A stretch of 64,000 nt of DNA from Mucilaginibacter cryoferens (GTDB taxonomy: Bacteria; Bacteroidota; Bacteroidia; Sphingobacteriales; Sphingobacteriaceae). The notes under the pieces were generated by a model. The model was given only the letters and a program-made list of their open reading frames with translations. It was not told the DNA's origin and did not search any database. The stretch lies in contig NZ_JACHCR010000021.1 in the NCBI RefSeq assembly GCF_014205845.1, positions 1 through 64,000 of the forward strand, read 5' to 3'. The position numbers and the translations under genes are program-made. Shown here one piece after another: positions 28,472 through 36,636 of the stretch; position 1 is the stretch's first letter; the number at the start of each line of letters is the position of its first letter.

Positions 28472-31400
28472 TTAAAACGTTACATTACAACCCAGCGAAT
28501 AAACCGCCGAAACGGGGTATGCGTTGTAATTTACATTGGGCGAAAGGGAACGGTTACCGTCGCCGGTATCAATACCTACCTCGGGGTTACCACCTTTATA
28601 ACCCGTTATTAATATGGCGTTTTGGGCGCTTATGTATACCCTGAAGTTTTTACTAAATTTTGTTTTGATGTTATACCCTATAGAAATATCCTTAACCTCC
28701 AGATATGAATTGCTTTCTACCCAATACGACGGAAACTCATCGCGCGCCAGGTTGGTATTGGATACTGTAGTTGGTATTTGCCCCGCACCCGGATTACTTG
28801 CCGACCTCCACCTGTTTATTACCGATGTTTCTACATTAAAAACACCATCCAGATTGGTGGTAAACTGTTTATAAATATCAAACACATGGCCGCCTACCGA
28901 ACCTGCGGTTACAATATTCATATCAAAGTTTTTGTAGCTTAAATGGTTATTAAAACCAAAAGTAAACTTGGGCCATGGGTTACCTACTACAGTTTGGTCG
29001 TTACCATCAATTACACCATCGTTGTTTATGTCCTTATAAATGATGTTACCTGCATTTAAACCATGTTTGGCAGCCTCGGCCTGTGTTTGGTATATGCCCT
29101 GGAAAACGTAACCATAAAACTGCCCCATTGGTAAACCAACCTGGGTAATGCTGGTTGGGTAATCATTTAAAGGCGCTTCTTTAATAAAAGGCGTTGGGCC
29201 TAGGCTGACCACTTTATTGCGGTTAAAGGATATGTTAAAATCCGATGTCCAGTTAAAGGCATGGCCAACAATATTTTTGGTGGTTAGGGTAAATTCCCAG
29301 CCGCGGTTACGCACGTTACCCACGTTTGATAAGGCATCGCCATACCCAGATACAATGGGGATGGGGATATATTGAAGTAATCGCTCGGTGTACCTGTTAT
29401 AAAACTCGGCAATTAAGTAAATGCGGCCTTTAACCAGCGAAATATCTACGCCAATATCCAGCTGACGGGTAGTTTCCCAGCCTACTTCTTTATTACCCAG
29501 CGATGTTAATGAGCTACCGGGAGCAAGTGAGCCGTTAAATGTATAATTGGTTTTATCAACGGTGGCTAAATAATCGTAATTGCCTACGTTGTTATTGCCC
29601 GCAAGGCCATAGCTACCCGTAAATTTTACCTGGTCTATAAGATCAGTTTTGGGGAAGAAAGATTCATCAGAAATTCGCCAGCCGGCAGATACTGAAGGGA
29701 AGGTTCCCCATTGGTGCCCTGGCGCAAATCTTGATGACCCATCGCGCCGGATGGATGCACTTAACAAATATTTATCTTTAAAAGCGTAGTTTACCCTGCC
29801 TATCAGCGATAGTAAACGCCACTCTTCGTCGGTAGCGCTTGCAGTAACTATTGTTGCTGCACGTACAGAGCGTATGGCATCATCGGCAAAGCCGGTACCA
29901 TAAGTTAAACGGGTATGGTCTGTTTCCTGTTGTATGGTATAGCCACCCAATACTGTTAAAGTATGACTGCCCCAGGTTTTTTTATAGTTAACCGTATTTT
30001 CGTTAAGCCAGTTTAAACTGTTAGATGAATTGAACGAACCCACTGCCTTTTGCTGTAAACCATCGCGGTTGGGGTTATTAAAGCCACCCAAAAATGATGG
30101 CCTAAAATAATCGCCGGTACTGTTCTGGTAATCAACCCCAAAGGTTGATTTTAAATCGAGCCCTTTAATTACCTGCCAATCGGCATACACATTGGCCAGG
30201 GTTCTAAACTGGCTGTATTTATTGGTGGTATTAACCAATTCGCTTACCGGATTGGCGTTTTGGAATGTACCCGGCGAACCTACAACGTTGGTATATGAGC
30301 CATCGGGTTGTTTTACCGGCGTTAGCGGACTTTCCAGATAAGCCTGGCTTAAAGTGGCATTATCAAAATGCCCATCTGTTTCCTGCCTGTTTCTGAGGCT
30401 GTATGTTGGCGCAATACTAAGGCCAACGGTTACATCTTTAACCACATCGGCATCCATATTGGCCTTTAACGAATAGCGTTTAAAGCCGGTATTAAGCACG
30501 GTTCCCTCCTGGTCGAAATACCCCATAGAGAATAACGATCGTACTTTATCTGTACCGTTGGCAACGGTTACATCATAGTTTTGCAAGGGTGCCGTACGGC
30601 TTACGGCATTAAACCAATCGGTACCTAACCCCAGCGCCTTTGGATTTTTATAGGCATCAGGTATTGGAGTATTTGTACCATTAGCTTTATTGGCATCTTG
30701 TATAGCTTCGGTGCGCCACTGAGCAAATTGCTGGGCGGTCATCATCTTCAGCTTACTTTGGGCAAGTATGCTTTGAATGCCGGTTGATGTGTTTACCGTA
30801 ACACTCGACTCTCCCTTTTTAGCTCTTTTTGTGGTGATCAATATAACGCCGTTCGATCCACGTGAGCCGTAAATGGCTGTAGAAGCAGCATCTTTTAATA
30901 CGCTGATGCTTTCAATATCGTCGGGATTAATAGTACTCAAAGGGTTTGAATACTGATCGAAACCAGGCGAAAGCGGAAAGCCATCAATTACATACAGCGG
31001 ATCATCGCCCGCGCCTATAGAGCCGGCGCCACGTATGTTAATAGATACGCCACCACCCGGCGTACCGGTTACCTGGTTTACGGTAACACCAGCCAACTGC
31101 CCGGCAAGCTTAAGATCTATACTGGCTGCCTTTATCTCTTTAATGTTGGCCATTTTAACAGACCCCACGGCACCTGTTACGTTTTTACGTTCCTGGTTAC
31201 CATAGCCTACCACCACAACCTCGTTCATTTGCTGGTTATCTTCATCCAGCGATATATTAATTACCGTTCTTTTATTAACAGGCTCCTCTTTAGCTTTAAA
31301 GCCAACAAACCTAAAAACCAACACAGCGTTATCATCCACCACAATGCTGTACCTGCCATCGCCGTCGCTAATAGCCCCTACCGAAGTACCTTTAATGGTG

Positions 31401-31855
31401 ATGCTTACACCCGGTAAAGGTTGTTTGGTGTTATCCAGCACCTGGCCGGTAACGGTTATCTTATCCGCAGGAGCAGTATTGGCAATACTTTCGTCCTTTT
31501 TATTTACTATGATGGTTTTATTATCAATAGTGTAAGTAAAAGGCTCGTCTTTAAAACACTCGCGTAGGGTTTCTTCCAGCGTGGCATTTTTAAGCGACAG
31601 GGTTACCGGTTTGGCCTGTTTAATTTCTTTGTATTTATAAAAAAAATAATAGCCACTTTGCTTTTCAATGGCGGTAAATACTTTATCAATAGTGGTGTTG
31701 CTTGTGCTTAGCGTTATTGTTTGCGAATAACTTTTGGCGCTAAGCTGTAAACAGCCAATCATAATCAGGAGAACCGTTAATTTCATGGTCAAAAACAGTT
31801 TGGAGGTTTTTGTACGGGGCACGTAAAATACTTCACCCCTAAAGTTTAATTGCAT
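28472..31855 (-). CDS. SusC/RagA-family TonB-linked transporter with STN domain
   Basis: The 1,127-residue outer-membrane transporter has a signal peptide (LTVLLIMIGCLQLSAKSYSQ, 20 residues), an STN domain (about 45-100) that signals to FecR-type anti-sigma factors, a carboxypeptidase-regulatory-like domain (VTGQVLDNTKQPLPGVSI), the TonB-box-like NEVVVVGYG, a plug, and a large barrel. The STN domain links it to the FecR and ECF sigma genes upstream. I prefer ATG 31855 (MQLNFRGEVFYV); the frame continues 20 codons to a TTG at 31915 but that part is not family-like. A strong hairpin (31923-31948) sits in the leader. Its probable substrate is glycan fragments. Confidence 0.93.
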   Translation of the reverse strand: MQLNFRGEVFYVPRTKTSKLFLTMKLTVLLIMIGCLQLSAKSYSQTITLSTSNTTIDKVFTAIEKQSGYYFFYKYKEIKQAKPVTLSLKNATLEETLRECFKDEPFTYTIDNKTIIVNKKDESIANTAPADKITVTGQVLDNTKQPLPGVSITIKGTSVGAISDGDGRYSIVVDDNAVLVFRFVGFKAKEEPVNKRTVINISLDEDNQQMNEVVVVGYGNQERKNVTGAVGSVKMANIKEIKAASIDLKLAGQLAGVTVNQVTGTPGGGVSINIRGAGSIGAGDDPLYVIDGFPLSPGFDQYSNPLSTINPDDIESISVLKDAASTAIYGSRGSNGVILITTKRAKKGESSVTVNTSTGIQSILAQSKLKMMTAQQFAQWRTEAIQDANKANGTNTPIPDAYKNPKALGLGTDWFNAVSRTAPLQNYDVTVANGTDKVRSLFSMGYFDQEGTVLNTGFKRYSLKANMDADVVKDVTVGLSIAPTYSLRNRQETDGHFDNATLSQAYLESPLTPVKQPDGSYTNVVGSPGTFQNANPVSELVNTTNKYSQFRTLANVYADWQVIKGLDLKSTFGVDYQNSTGDYFRPSFLGGFNNPNRDGLQQKAVGSFNSSNSLNWLNENTVNYKKTWGSHTLTVLGGYTIQQETDHTRLTYGTGFADDAIRSVRAATIVTASATDEEWRLLSLIGRVNYAFKDKYLLSASIRRDGSSRFAPGHQWGTFPSVSAGWRISDESFFPKTDLIDQVKFTGSYGLAGNNNVGNYDYLATVDKTNYTFNGSLAPGSSLTSLGNKEVGWETTRQLDIGVDISLVKGRIYLIAEFYNRYTERLLQYIPIPIVSGYGDALSNVGNVRNRGWEFTLTTKNIVGHAFNWTSDFNISFNRNKVVSLGPTPFIKEAPLNDYPTSITQVGLPMGQFYGYVFQGIYQTQAEAAKHGLNAGNIIYKDINNDGVIDGNDQTVVGNPWPKFTFGFNNHLSYKNFDMNIVTAGSVGGHVFDIYKQFTTNLDGVFNVETSVINRWRSASNPGAGQIPTTVSNTNLARDEFPSYWVESNSYLEVKDISIGYNIKTKFSKNFRVYISAQNAILITGYKGGNPEVGIDTGDGNRSLSPNVNYNAYPVSAVYSLGCNVTF

Positions 31856-31922
31856 AACTTCGTCGTGTTTTGGGTTAATGTGTCTGTAAAGGAAACTCAG
31901 AAAAGCCTTGCCCAAACATTTA

Positions 31923-31948
31923 GCCGGGAGTATTGCAGTACTCCCGGC
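31923..31948. terminator. Strong hairpin between fecR-like gene and susC
   Basis: A perfect 10-bp stem GCCGGGAGTA (31923-31932 with 31939-31948) and loop TTGCAG. T tract follows on the plus-strand side only, so on the transcribed minus strand it may act as an attenuator, processing site or RNA stabiliser in the susC leader. Confidence 0.65.
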
Positions 31949-32043
31949 ATTTTTATAGGTAAGGTAGATGTAGGGTTCTTAGTGGAGATGTATGTTTTTG
32001 TTCATAGATGGTGGTTTTAGGGTAAATGTTAAAACGGATATGG

Positions 32044-33204
32044 TTAAGATGATACAATTATCTTTTTATCTTCAATTTTAAAATGCACATGATTTAATTC
32101 CAATATGTGCAGCACCCGCGATAGTTTTACACTACGCTCAATTTTGCCCACAAATTCATCGTTAGAAACTTTGCCTGTATAAACAACTTCTACATCGTAC
32201 CAGCGCGATAGTTGTTTCATAATATCCTGAATGCTACACCTGTTAAACTCAAAAATTCCTTTTTTCCAGGCAATGGCTTTTTCGGCATCCACATCAATAA
32301 CCTGTATTTTGTTTCGGGCAAAAATACCTTGCTGATCTGGCTTTAATAAGCTTACACTATTACCACTGCTCAATTGAACCGAGCCTTCCAGCAGCGTGGT
32401 TTTTATAGCGTCCTCATCGCTGTAGGCATTAATATTAAAGTGGGTACCCAATACTTTTACATCAAGCGTATTTACGTTAACGGTAAACGATTTTGATGGA
32501 TTTTTGGCTACTTCAAAGTAAGCTTCGCCGGTTAACTCCACATTACGCGAGTTAGCCGCAAAAGCTGTCGGAAATTTTAAGGACGATGCCGCGTTGAGCC
32601 AAACTTTACTGCCGTCGGGCAGTATTACCTGGTACTCGCCACCGCGTGGTGTGCTGATGGTATTGTAGGCAACAGCGCCGGCTGATGAGTTATCATTACC
32701 TTCAACAGTATAGATCAACTGTCCATCTTTGGCCTTTTTTATGCTGATGTTGCCTTTTTTGGCAAGGGTGCCGATTCTTGCAGAATCGAGCACCACTTTT
32801 TCGCCGTTATCTAAGGTTAGGATCGCTTTATTTTTACCGGGTTCCGCATCGTGCTTAACCCTAATTTTGTTTTTTGTAATGAGCGGATCTTTTGCGCTGT
32901 TGTGAAGACAGTAATAAGCCCCGGTACTGATAAATATAAAGGCGATAACCGCCGCCGCTATATTCCTGAACCCAAAAAGCGGAAATACTTTAGATTGGTA
33001 CTTTTCTTTTGATTGCCATACAGTCATTTGCAAACGCTCCAGCATTTTATCTTCCAGCTGTTGCTTTACGCCAAGGGTTTGCTCGTCCCACTCTTCATTG
33101 GTTTGCAGGCTGTCAAAAAGCACCATCAATAGTTGTATCTCATCGTCAGTTGCCTGTCCGTTAAGGTATTTATCAATCAATTGTTGAAATTGCTGTTTCT
33201 GCAC
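32044..33204 (-). CDS. FecR-family anti-sigma factor
   Basis: This 386-residue inner-membrane regulator has an N-terminal cytoplasmic sigma-binding part (FQQLIDKYLNGQATDDEIQLL), one membrane segment (about residues 78-98), a periplasmic FecR domain with the characteristic RGGEYQVILPDGSKVWLNA, and a C-terminal DUF4974-like domain that meets the STN domain of SusC. When substrate is bound by SusC it releases or activates the ECF sigma factor. The start is GTG at 33204. Its usual partner gene, the sigma factor, is over 1 kb away because a two-gene cassette on the other strand separates them. Confidence 0.92.
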   Translation of the reverse strand: MQKQQFQQLIDKYLNGQATDDEIQLLMVLFDSLQTNEEWDEQTLGVKQQLEDKMLERLQMTVWQSKEKYQSKVFPLFGFRNIAAAVIAFIFISTGAYYCLHNSAKDPLITKNKIRVKHDAEPGKNKAILTLDNGEKVVLDSARIGTLAKKGNISIKKAKDGQLIYTVEGNDNSSAGAVAYNTISTPRGGEYQVILPDGSKVWLNAASSLKFPTAFAANSRNVELTGEAYFEVAKNPSKSFTVNVNTLDVKVLGTHFNINAYSDEDAIKTTLLEGSVQLSSGNSVSLLKPDQQGIFARNKIQVIDVDAEKAIAWKKGIFEFNRCSIQDIMKQLSRWYDVEVVYTGKVSNDEFVGKIERSVKLSRVLHILELNHVHFKIEDKKIIVSS

Positions 33205-33354
33205 AACCTGGTTTTTATAAGTAGAGTATAAAAACTGGGGTATCCCCTACGCGGGGGAGAAAAAAAGATTGGAGGAATTTGTCTTGCTATATTTAGAAAG
33301 CTACATCGCCTATTGTTTACATAGTTTCTATTTTTAAATTTTAGATTAAAATCA

Positions 33355-33362
33355 TATATTTG
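33355..33362 (+). promoter_or_regulatory. Probable -7 promoter element of the inserted cassette
   Basis: TATATTTG exactly matches TAnnTTTG and lies 20 bases before the ATG of the 56-residue gene. The -33 region is T-rich without a clear TTG. Confidence 0.5.
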
Positions 33363-33382
33363 ATTATAAAACCTTAAATAAG

Positions 33383-33553
33383 ATGAGTGATAAGGACATA
33401 GAGATGTTAATAGATCTTGCCAGAACAAAACTGGAAGAAGCTAAGCGTATGTCAAAAAAAGAAGCCATTCTTTCACTCAACCAGGCTGGGATTCTTACTA
33501 AAAAAGGAAAATTCATGAAAGCCTATAATGAGCTTGAAGAGCCAACTGCTTAA
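33383..33553 (+). CDS. Small protein, putative antitoxin of an ADP-ribosyltransferase-like partner
   Basis: A 56-residue charged, helical protein (MSDKDIEMLIDLARTKL at the start; AGILTKKGKFMKAYNELEE near the end). I do not recognise a named family, though the LNxAGIL-x-KxGxF-xxxY pattern recalls the ends of small antitoxins. The next gene starts nine bases later in the same direction, so they form a tight pair. Its position directly before a toxin-like gene and its size make an antitoxin role likely; this is inference. It has its own promoter-like sequence and is opposite in strand to the surrounding sigma and anti-sigma genes. Confidence 0.65.
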   Translation: MSDKDIEMLIDLARTKLEEAKRMSKKEAILSLNQAGILTKKGKFMKAYNELEEPTA

Positions 33554-33562
33554 TCGTAATTC

Positions 33563-34198
33563 ATGTACGATATCAGACCGAATACAATTATCGGCTTTCA
33601 TGGTTGTGATGCAAGCGTAGCAGACAAATTAATAAATCACCCCGACGACATAAAAATCAGTACCGAAAAATTTGACTGGTTAGGCCATGGCCTCTACTTT
33701 TGGGAAAACAACTACACAAGGGCTATGCAATGGGCCGAAGAGAAAAAGGCTCGTGGAAAAATTATAACACCAGCAGTTGTAGGCGCTGTGATTCAGCTTG
33801 GGCAATGTTGTGATTTTCTCGACTCCAAGTTCATCAATATGATCCAATTTTATTACGAGATAATGGAAGAGTAGCATAAAGCAGCAGGAAAAAAACTACC
33901 TCAAAATCTTGATATCGCAAAAGATCCTAACAAAGATAAATTACTTCGAATATTGGATTGTACCGCTATTGAGTTTATGCACAAGAAGATTTCCAATCAA
34001 ATTGAAGAAGATTTAAACAACAAGGGTTATAGTAATTACAAAAACTTCGATTCTACCAGAGGAGTTTTCACTGAGGGCGCTCCAGCCTTCAAAGGAGCAG
34101 GCATTTGGGAAAAAAGCCATATCCAGATCTGCGTGCGAAATTTAAATTGTATTAAAGGTTTTTTCAAACCTCGAAAAGAAATTCATTTTACACCGTAA
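33563..34198 (+). pseudogene. PARP-like putative ADP-ribosyltransferase toxin, split by an in-frame TAG
   Basis: One continuous reading frame of 211 sense codons is broken only by TAG at 33872-33874, after residue 103. The first part has GFHGCD (His13), then WLGHGLYFWENN (Tyr45) followed by RAMQWAEEKKA. The His, then G-x-GLYF, then A...WA order recalls the H-Y part of the PARP/DUF3990-like ADP-ribosyltransferase fold; a catalytic glutamate would lie in the second half, which ends KGFFKPRKEIHFTP. After the TAG, the frame continues with a family-like sequence (AIEFMHKK, STRGVFTEGAP, IQICVRN), so this is one gene with one nonsense codon. It is either inactivated, read through, or a sequencing error. 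The fold call is my inference. Confidence 0.7.
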
Positions 34199-34239
34199 TT
34201 TTTTTTAGTTTGTGACGCTATCGCAAGCATTTACCAAAT

Positions 34240-34821
34240 TCAATCCCTCCACAACAAAAACACCACCTCCAATAAAAAGAAGGTACCCAGCGAAGTGCGC
34301 AATTGCCTTAACGCTTTAGTTAAATGATTTTCGACGGTTTTGGTAGAGATATTGAGGCGCGATGCAATTTGTTTATGGCTCAGGTGCTCTTCGCGGCTAA
34401 GTTTATAAACCTCGCGGCATTTTTGAGGCAGTGTACCAACTACATCGCCTACCTGTAAAAGCAATTCTTTATATTCTATATCATTTTGCCCGGCCGGTGT
34501 TTGCAAAAGATTTACAAGCGTATCAAAAACATCACTGGTAGCGGCACCTGCACGTATCTGCCGGTAAACCTCGTAACGGGTGGCTGCATATAGGTAGGCT
34601 TTTAGCGAAACAGTTATCTCAATACTGTTTCTGTTATGCCAAAGTTTAATAAATAGCTCCTGGATAATATCCTCGCAGGCCTGCTTATCTTTTAAAACAT
34701 GATATGCCGATAGGTACAATTGCTGCCAGTATTTTTTGTAGATAGCCGTCAACGCGCAATCATCGCCCAATTTTAGTTGTTCAATTAATTGTATATCGCC
34801 TGTGGCTATCTTTTCTGTCAT
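34240..34821 (-). CDS. ECF-type RNA polymerase sigma factor (sigma-70 family)
   Basis: The 193-residue protein has region 2 (about residues 25-95, DIIQELFIKLWHNR) and region 4 with a helix-turn-helix (about 125-175, LSHKQIASRLNISTKTVENHL). The last 14 residues form a hydrophobic tail (TFFLLEVVFLLW), seen in many Bacteroidota ECF factors. With the FecR-like protein and the STN domain of SusC it should switch on the locus when substrate is present. It converges with the toxin-like gene, with 41 bases between the stops. Confidence 0.93.
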   Translation of the reverse strand: MTEKIATGDIQLIEQLKLGDDCALTAIYKKYWQQLYLSAYHVLKDKQACEDIIQELFIKLWHNRNSIEITVSLKAYLYAATRYEVYRQIRAGAATSDVFDTLVNLLQTPAGQNDIEYKELLLQVGDVVGTLPQKCREVYKLSREEHLSHKQIASRLNISTKTVENHLTKALRQLRTSLGTFFLLEVVFLLWRD

Positions 34822-34944
34822 CCTTAAATTGGGTTAACATAGCAATGCGATAAATTTAACAAAAATTACCTATTCATTTAATACCGGGAGCAAATCAAAT
34901 TATTGCGAGCGTTAATACCTTCATGTAAATTACTTTTTTTTCAA

Positions 34945-35652
34945 TCACTTAGCATCATGAAAAATAATACCCATGCTGCGCCGATGCCCATTTGTTATTT
35001 CGCCTATGCCATGTTTCATATTAACCTTGTGGTATCCTTTACTTCCTTTTACAGGTCTGTAGCTGGTGGTAAATAGTACCATATCGCCTTTACCGGGTTT
35101 TAATACTATGACCCTTGATTGTTCGCGTGGTTTTTGTTCAAGCAAAATAAACTCACCACCTTCGTAGTCTACACCCGGTTCATCTAAAATAAAAACAGAT
35201 TGAATGGGGAAAAACACTTCACCATACAAATCCTGGTGCATGGCATTATAGCCTCCTTTAGTGTATTGCAATATCAATGGCGTTGGGCGCAATTGTTCGT
35301 GACTATGGCAATGTTGCAATAATTCATCTAAAGTATTGGCAAAACGGGTGGGTTTATTTAACAACGCCATCCAATTATTGGCTATGGGTGCCAGCTGCAG
35401 ATAAACACTCTCCCTCAATTGCTGAATAATTGCGGGCAAGGGATATTTAAAATACTTGTACTCTCCACGGCCATAATTATGTCGTTCCATTACTACCGTT
35501 TTGCGGTAAAGCCCTTCGTCAGTATATTGGGCAACAAGGCTGGCGCATTCACTGGCCGTTAAAACATTTTCAACTACGGTATAGCCTTTAGCGTCCATAT
35601 CAGCAGCAATAGCTACCCAACTTAATTCGTCAATTCTCTGTTTAATTTCCAT
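34945..35652 (-). CDS. 2OG-Fe(II) oxygenase family protein
   Basis: This 235-residue protein has the metal-binding HxD in NAMHQDLYGEVFFPIQ and distal His/Arg residues in the C-terminal MGIIFHDAK region and GYHKVNM. The layout suits an iron- and 2-oxoglutarate-dependent hydroxylase of the prolyl-hydroxylase-like superfamily. The gene follows the ada-like gene by five bases, so they probably form a DNA-alkylation-response operon. A DNA or nucleotide demethylase role is suggested by this context only; it is not a recognisable AlkB. Confidence 0.78.
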   Translation of the reverse strand: MEIKQRIDELSWVAIAADMDAKGYTVVENVLTASECASLVAQYTDEGLYRKTVVMERHNYGRGEYKYFKYPLPAIIQQLRESVYLQLAPIANNWMALLNKPTRFANTLDELLQHCHSHEQLRPTPLILQYTKGGYNAMHQDLYGEVFFPIQSVFILDEPGVDYEGGEFILLEQKPREQSRVIVLKPGKGDMVLFTTSYRPVKGSKGYHKVNMKHGIGEITNGHRRSMGIIFHDAK

Positions 35653-35657
35653 AGCTA

Positions 35658-36512
35658 TTATATTGATACCGCTTGATTAACCATTGCCGCCTCCCAACCT
35701 ATTATGGCCGATTTTCGGGTTGCCCCCCAATGATATTGCCCCGATTCGCCTGTAGAGCGTATCACCCGGTGGCAAGGAATCAAAAACGCTACCGGGTTGG
35801 CCCCTATTGCGCTGCCTACTGCCCTGCTGGCATTGGGCAGTTTTATAGTTTGCGAAATATCGCCATAGCTGCACAAGCCACCCATAGGTATTTTTAATAA
35901 TGCCTCCCATACTTTTAACTGGAAGCTGCTGCCTTTTAAATGCAATTTAATGGCCGATAATTGCGACCAGTCTTTTTTAAATATAAACAACGCATCCTGC
36001 TGTTGCATATCAACCACCTGCGTATAAGCTGCATTGGGGAAATGATGCTTCAACTGTTCGAGTGCATTGGCATGCTCATCGGCAAAGGCCATGTAGCAAA
36101 TACCTTTGGGAGTTGAAGCTACAATAATGTTACCAAACGGACTTTCGGCAAAGCTATAATTGATACTGAGTTCCCTGCCACCATTTTTATATTCGGCCGG
36201 CGTCATGCCTTCAATGTTGATAAACAGATCATGCAAGCGGCCGGTACCCGATAAGCCGGTTTCAAAAGCTGTATCAAACAAGGTGGCCTGTTTATCTTTT
36301 AAAATCCCTTTAGCATACTCCAGGCTAAGGTACTGTAAAAACTTTTTCGGGCTAATACCTACCCAATCGGTAAATAAACGCTGAAAATGGAACGGACTAA
36401 GGTTCACTTTCTCTGCAACCTCATCTAAATTGGGCTGGGTTTTAAAGTTGAGTTTTATATAGTTTATTGCCTCGGCAATACGATCATAGTTGATGTTTTC
36501 CTGTGTGCTCAT
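35658..36512 (-). CDS. AraC-type regulator fused to O6-methylguanine-DNA methyltransferase (Ada-like)
   Basis: The 284-residue protein joins an AraC helix-turn-helix domain (about residues 10-105, LSPFHFQRLFTDWVGISPKKF) to a methyltransferase domain with the acceptor cysteine in IPCHRVI (about residue 245). The methylphosphotriester-sensing N-terminal zinc domain of E. coli Ada is missing, so activation may differ. It removes methyl or alkyl groups from O6 of guanine by suicide transfer and is expected to control its own operon, including the oxygenase gene five bases downstream. The start ATG 36512 places the AraC domain at the N-terminus. Confidence 0.92.
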   Translation of the reverse strand: MSTQENINYDRIAEAINYIKLNFKTQPNLDEVAEKVNLSPFHFQRLFTDWVGISPKKFLQYLSLEYAKGILKDKQATLFDTAFETGLSGTGRLHDLFINIEGMTPAEYKNGGRELSINYSFAESPFGNIIVASTPKGICYMAFADEHANALEQLKHHFPNAAYTQVVDMQQQDALFIFKKDWSQLSAIKLHLKGSSFQLKVWEALLKIPMGGLCSYGDISQTIKLPNASRAVGSAIGANPVAFLIPCHRVIRSTGESGQYHWGATRKSAIIGWEAAMVNQAVSI

Positions 36513-36636
36513 AATTTCATTTGCTATTTATACTACAAATGTAGGTTGACGATGGGTGGTATAAAACCCGGAACTTGCGGAACCTCACCTAAATATTCTC
36601 CAAAGGAAAGTACTTTTGATTGGCCGCATCTTTTTT

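Noticed and set aside
31856..31915. TTG start giving susC 20 extra residues
   Set aside because: The signal peptide and family N-terminus fit ATG 31855; the extra residues are not family-like.
33177..33428. 83-codon minus-strand frame upstream of the FecR-like gene
   Set aside because: It overlaps the anti-sigma start and the 5' end of the small cassette gene and has no protein-like features.
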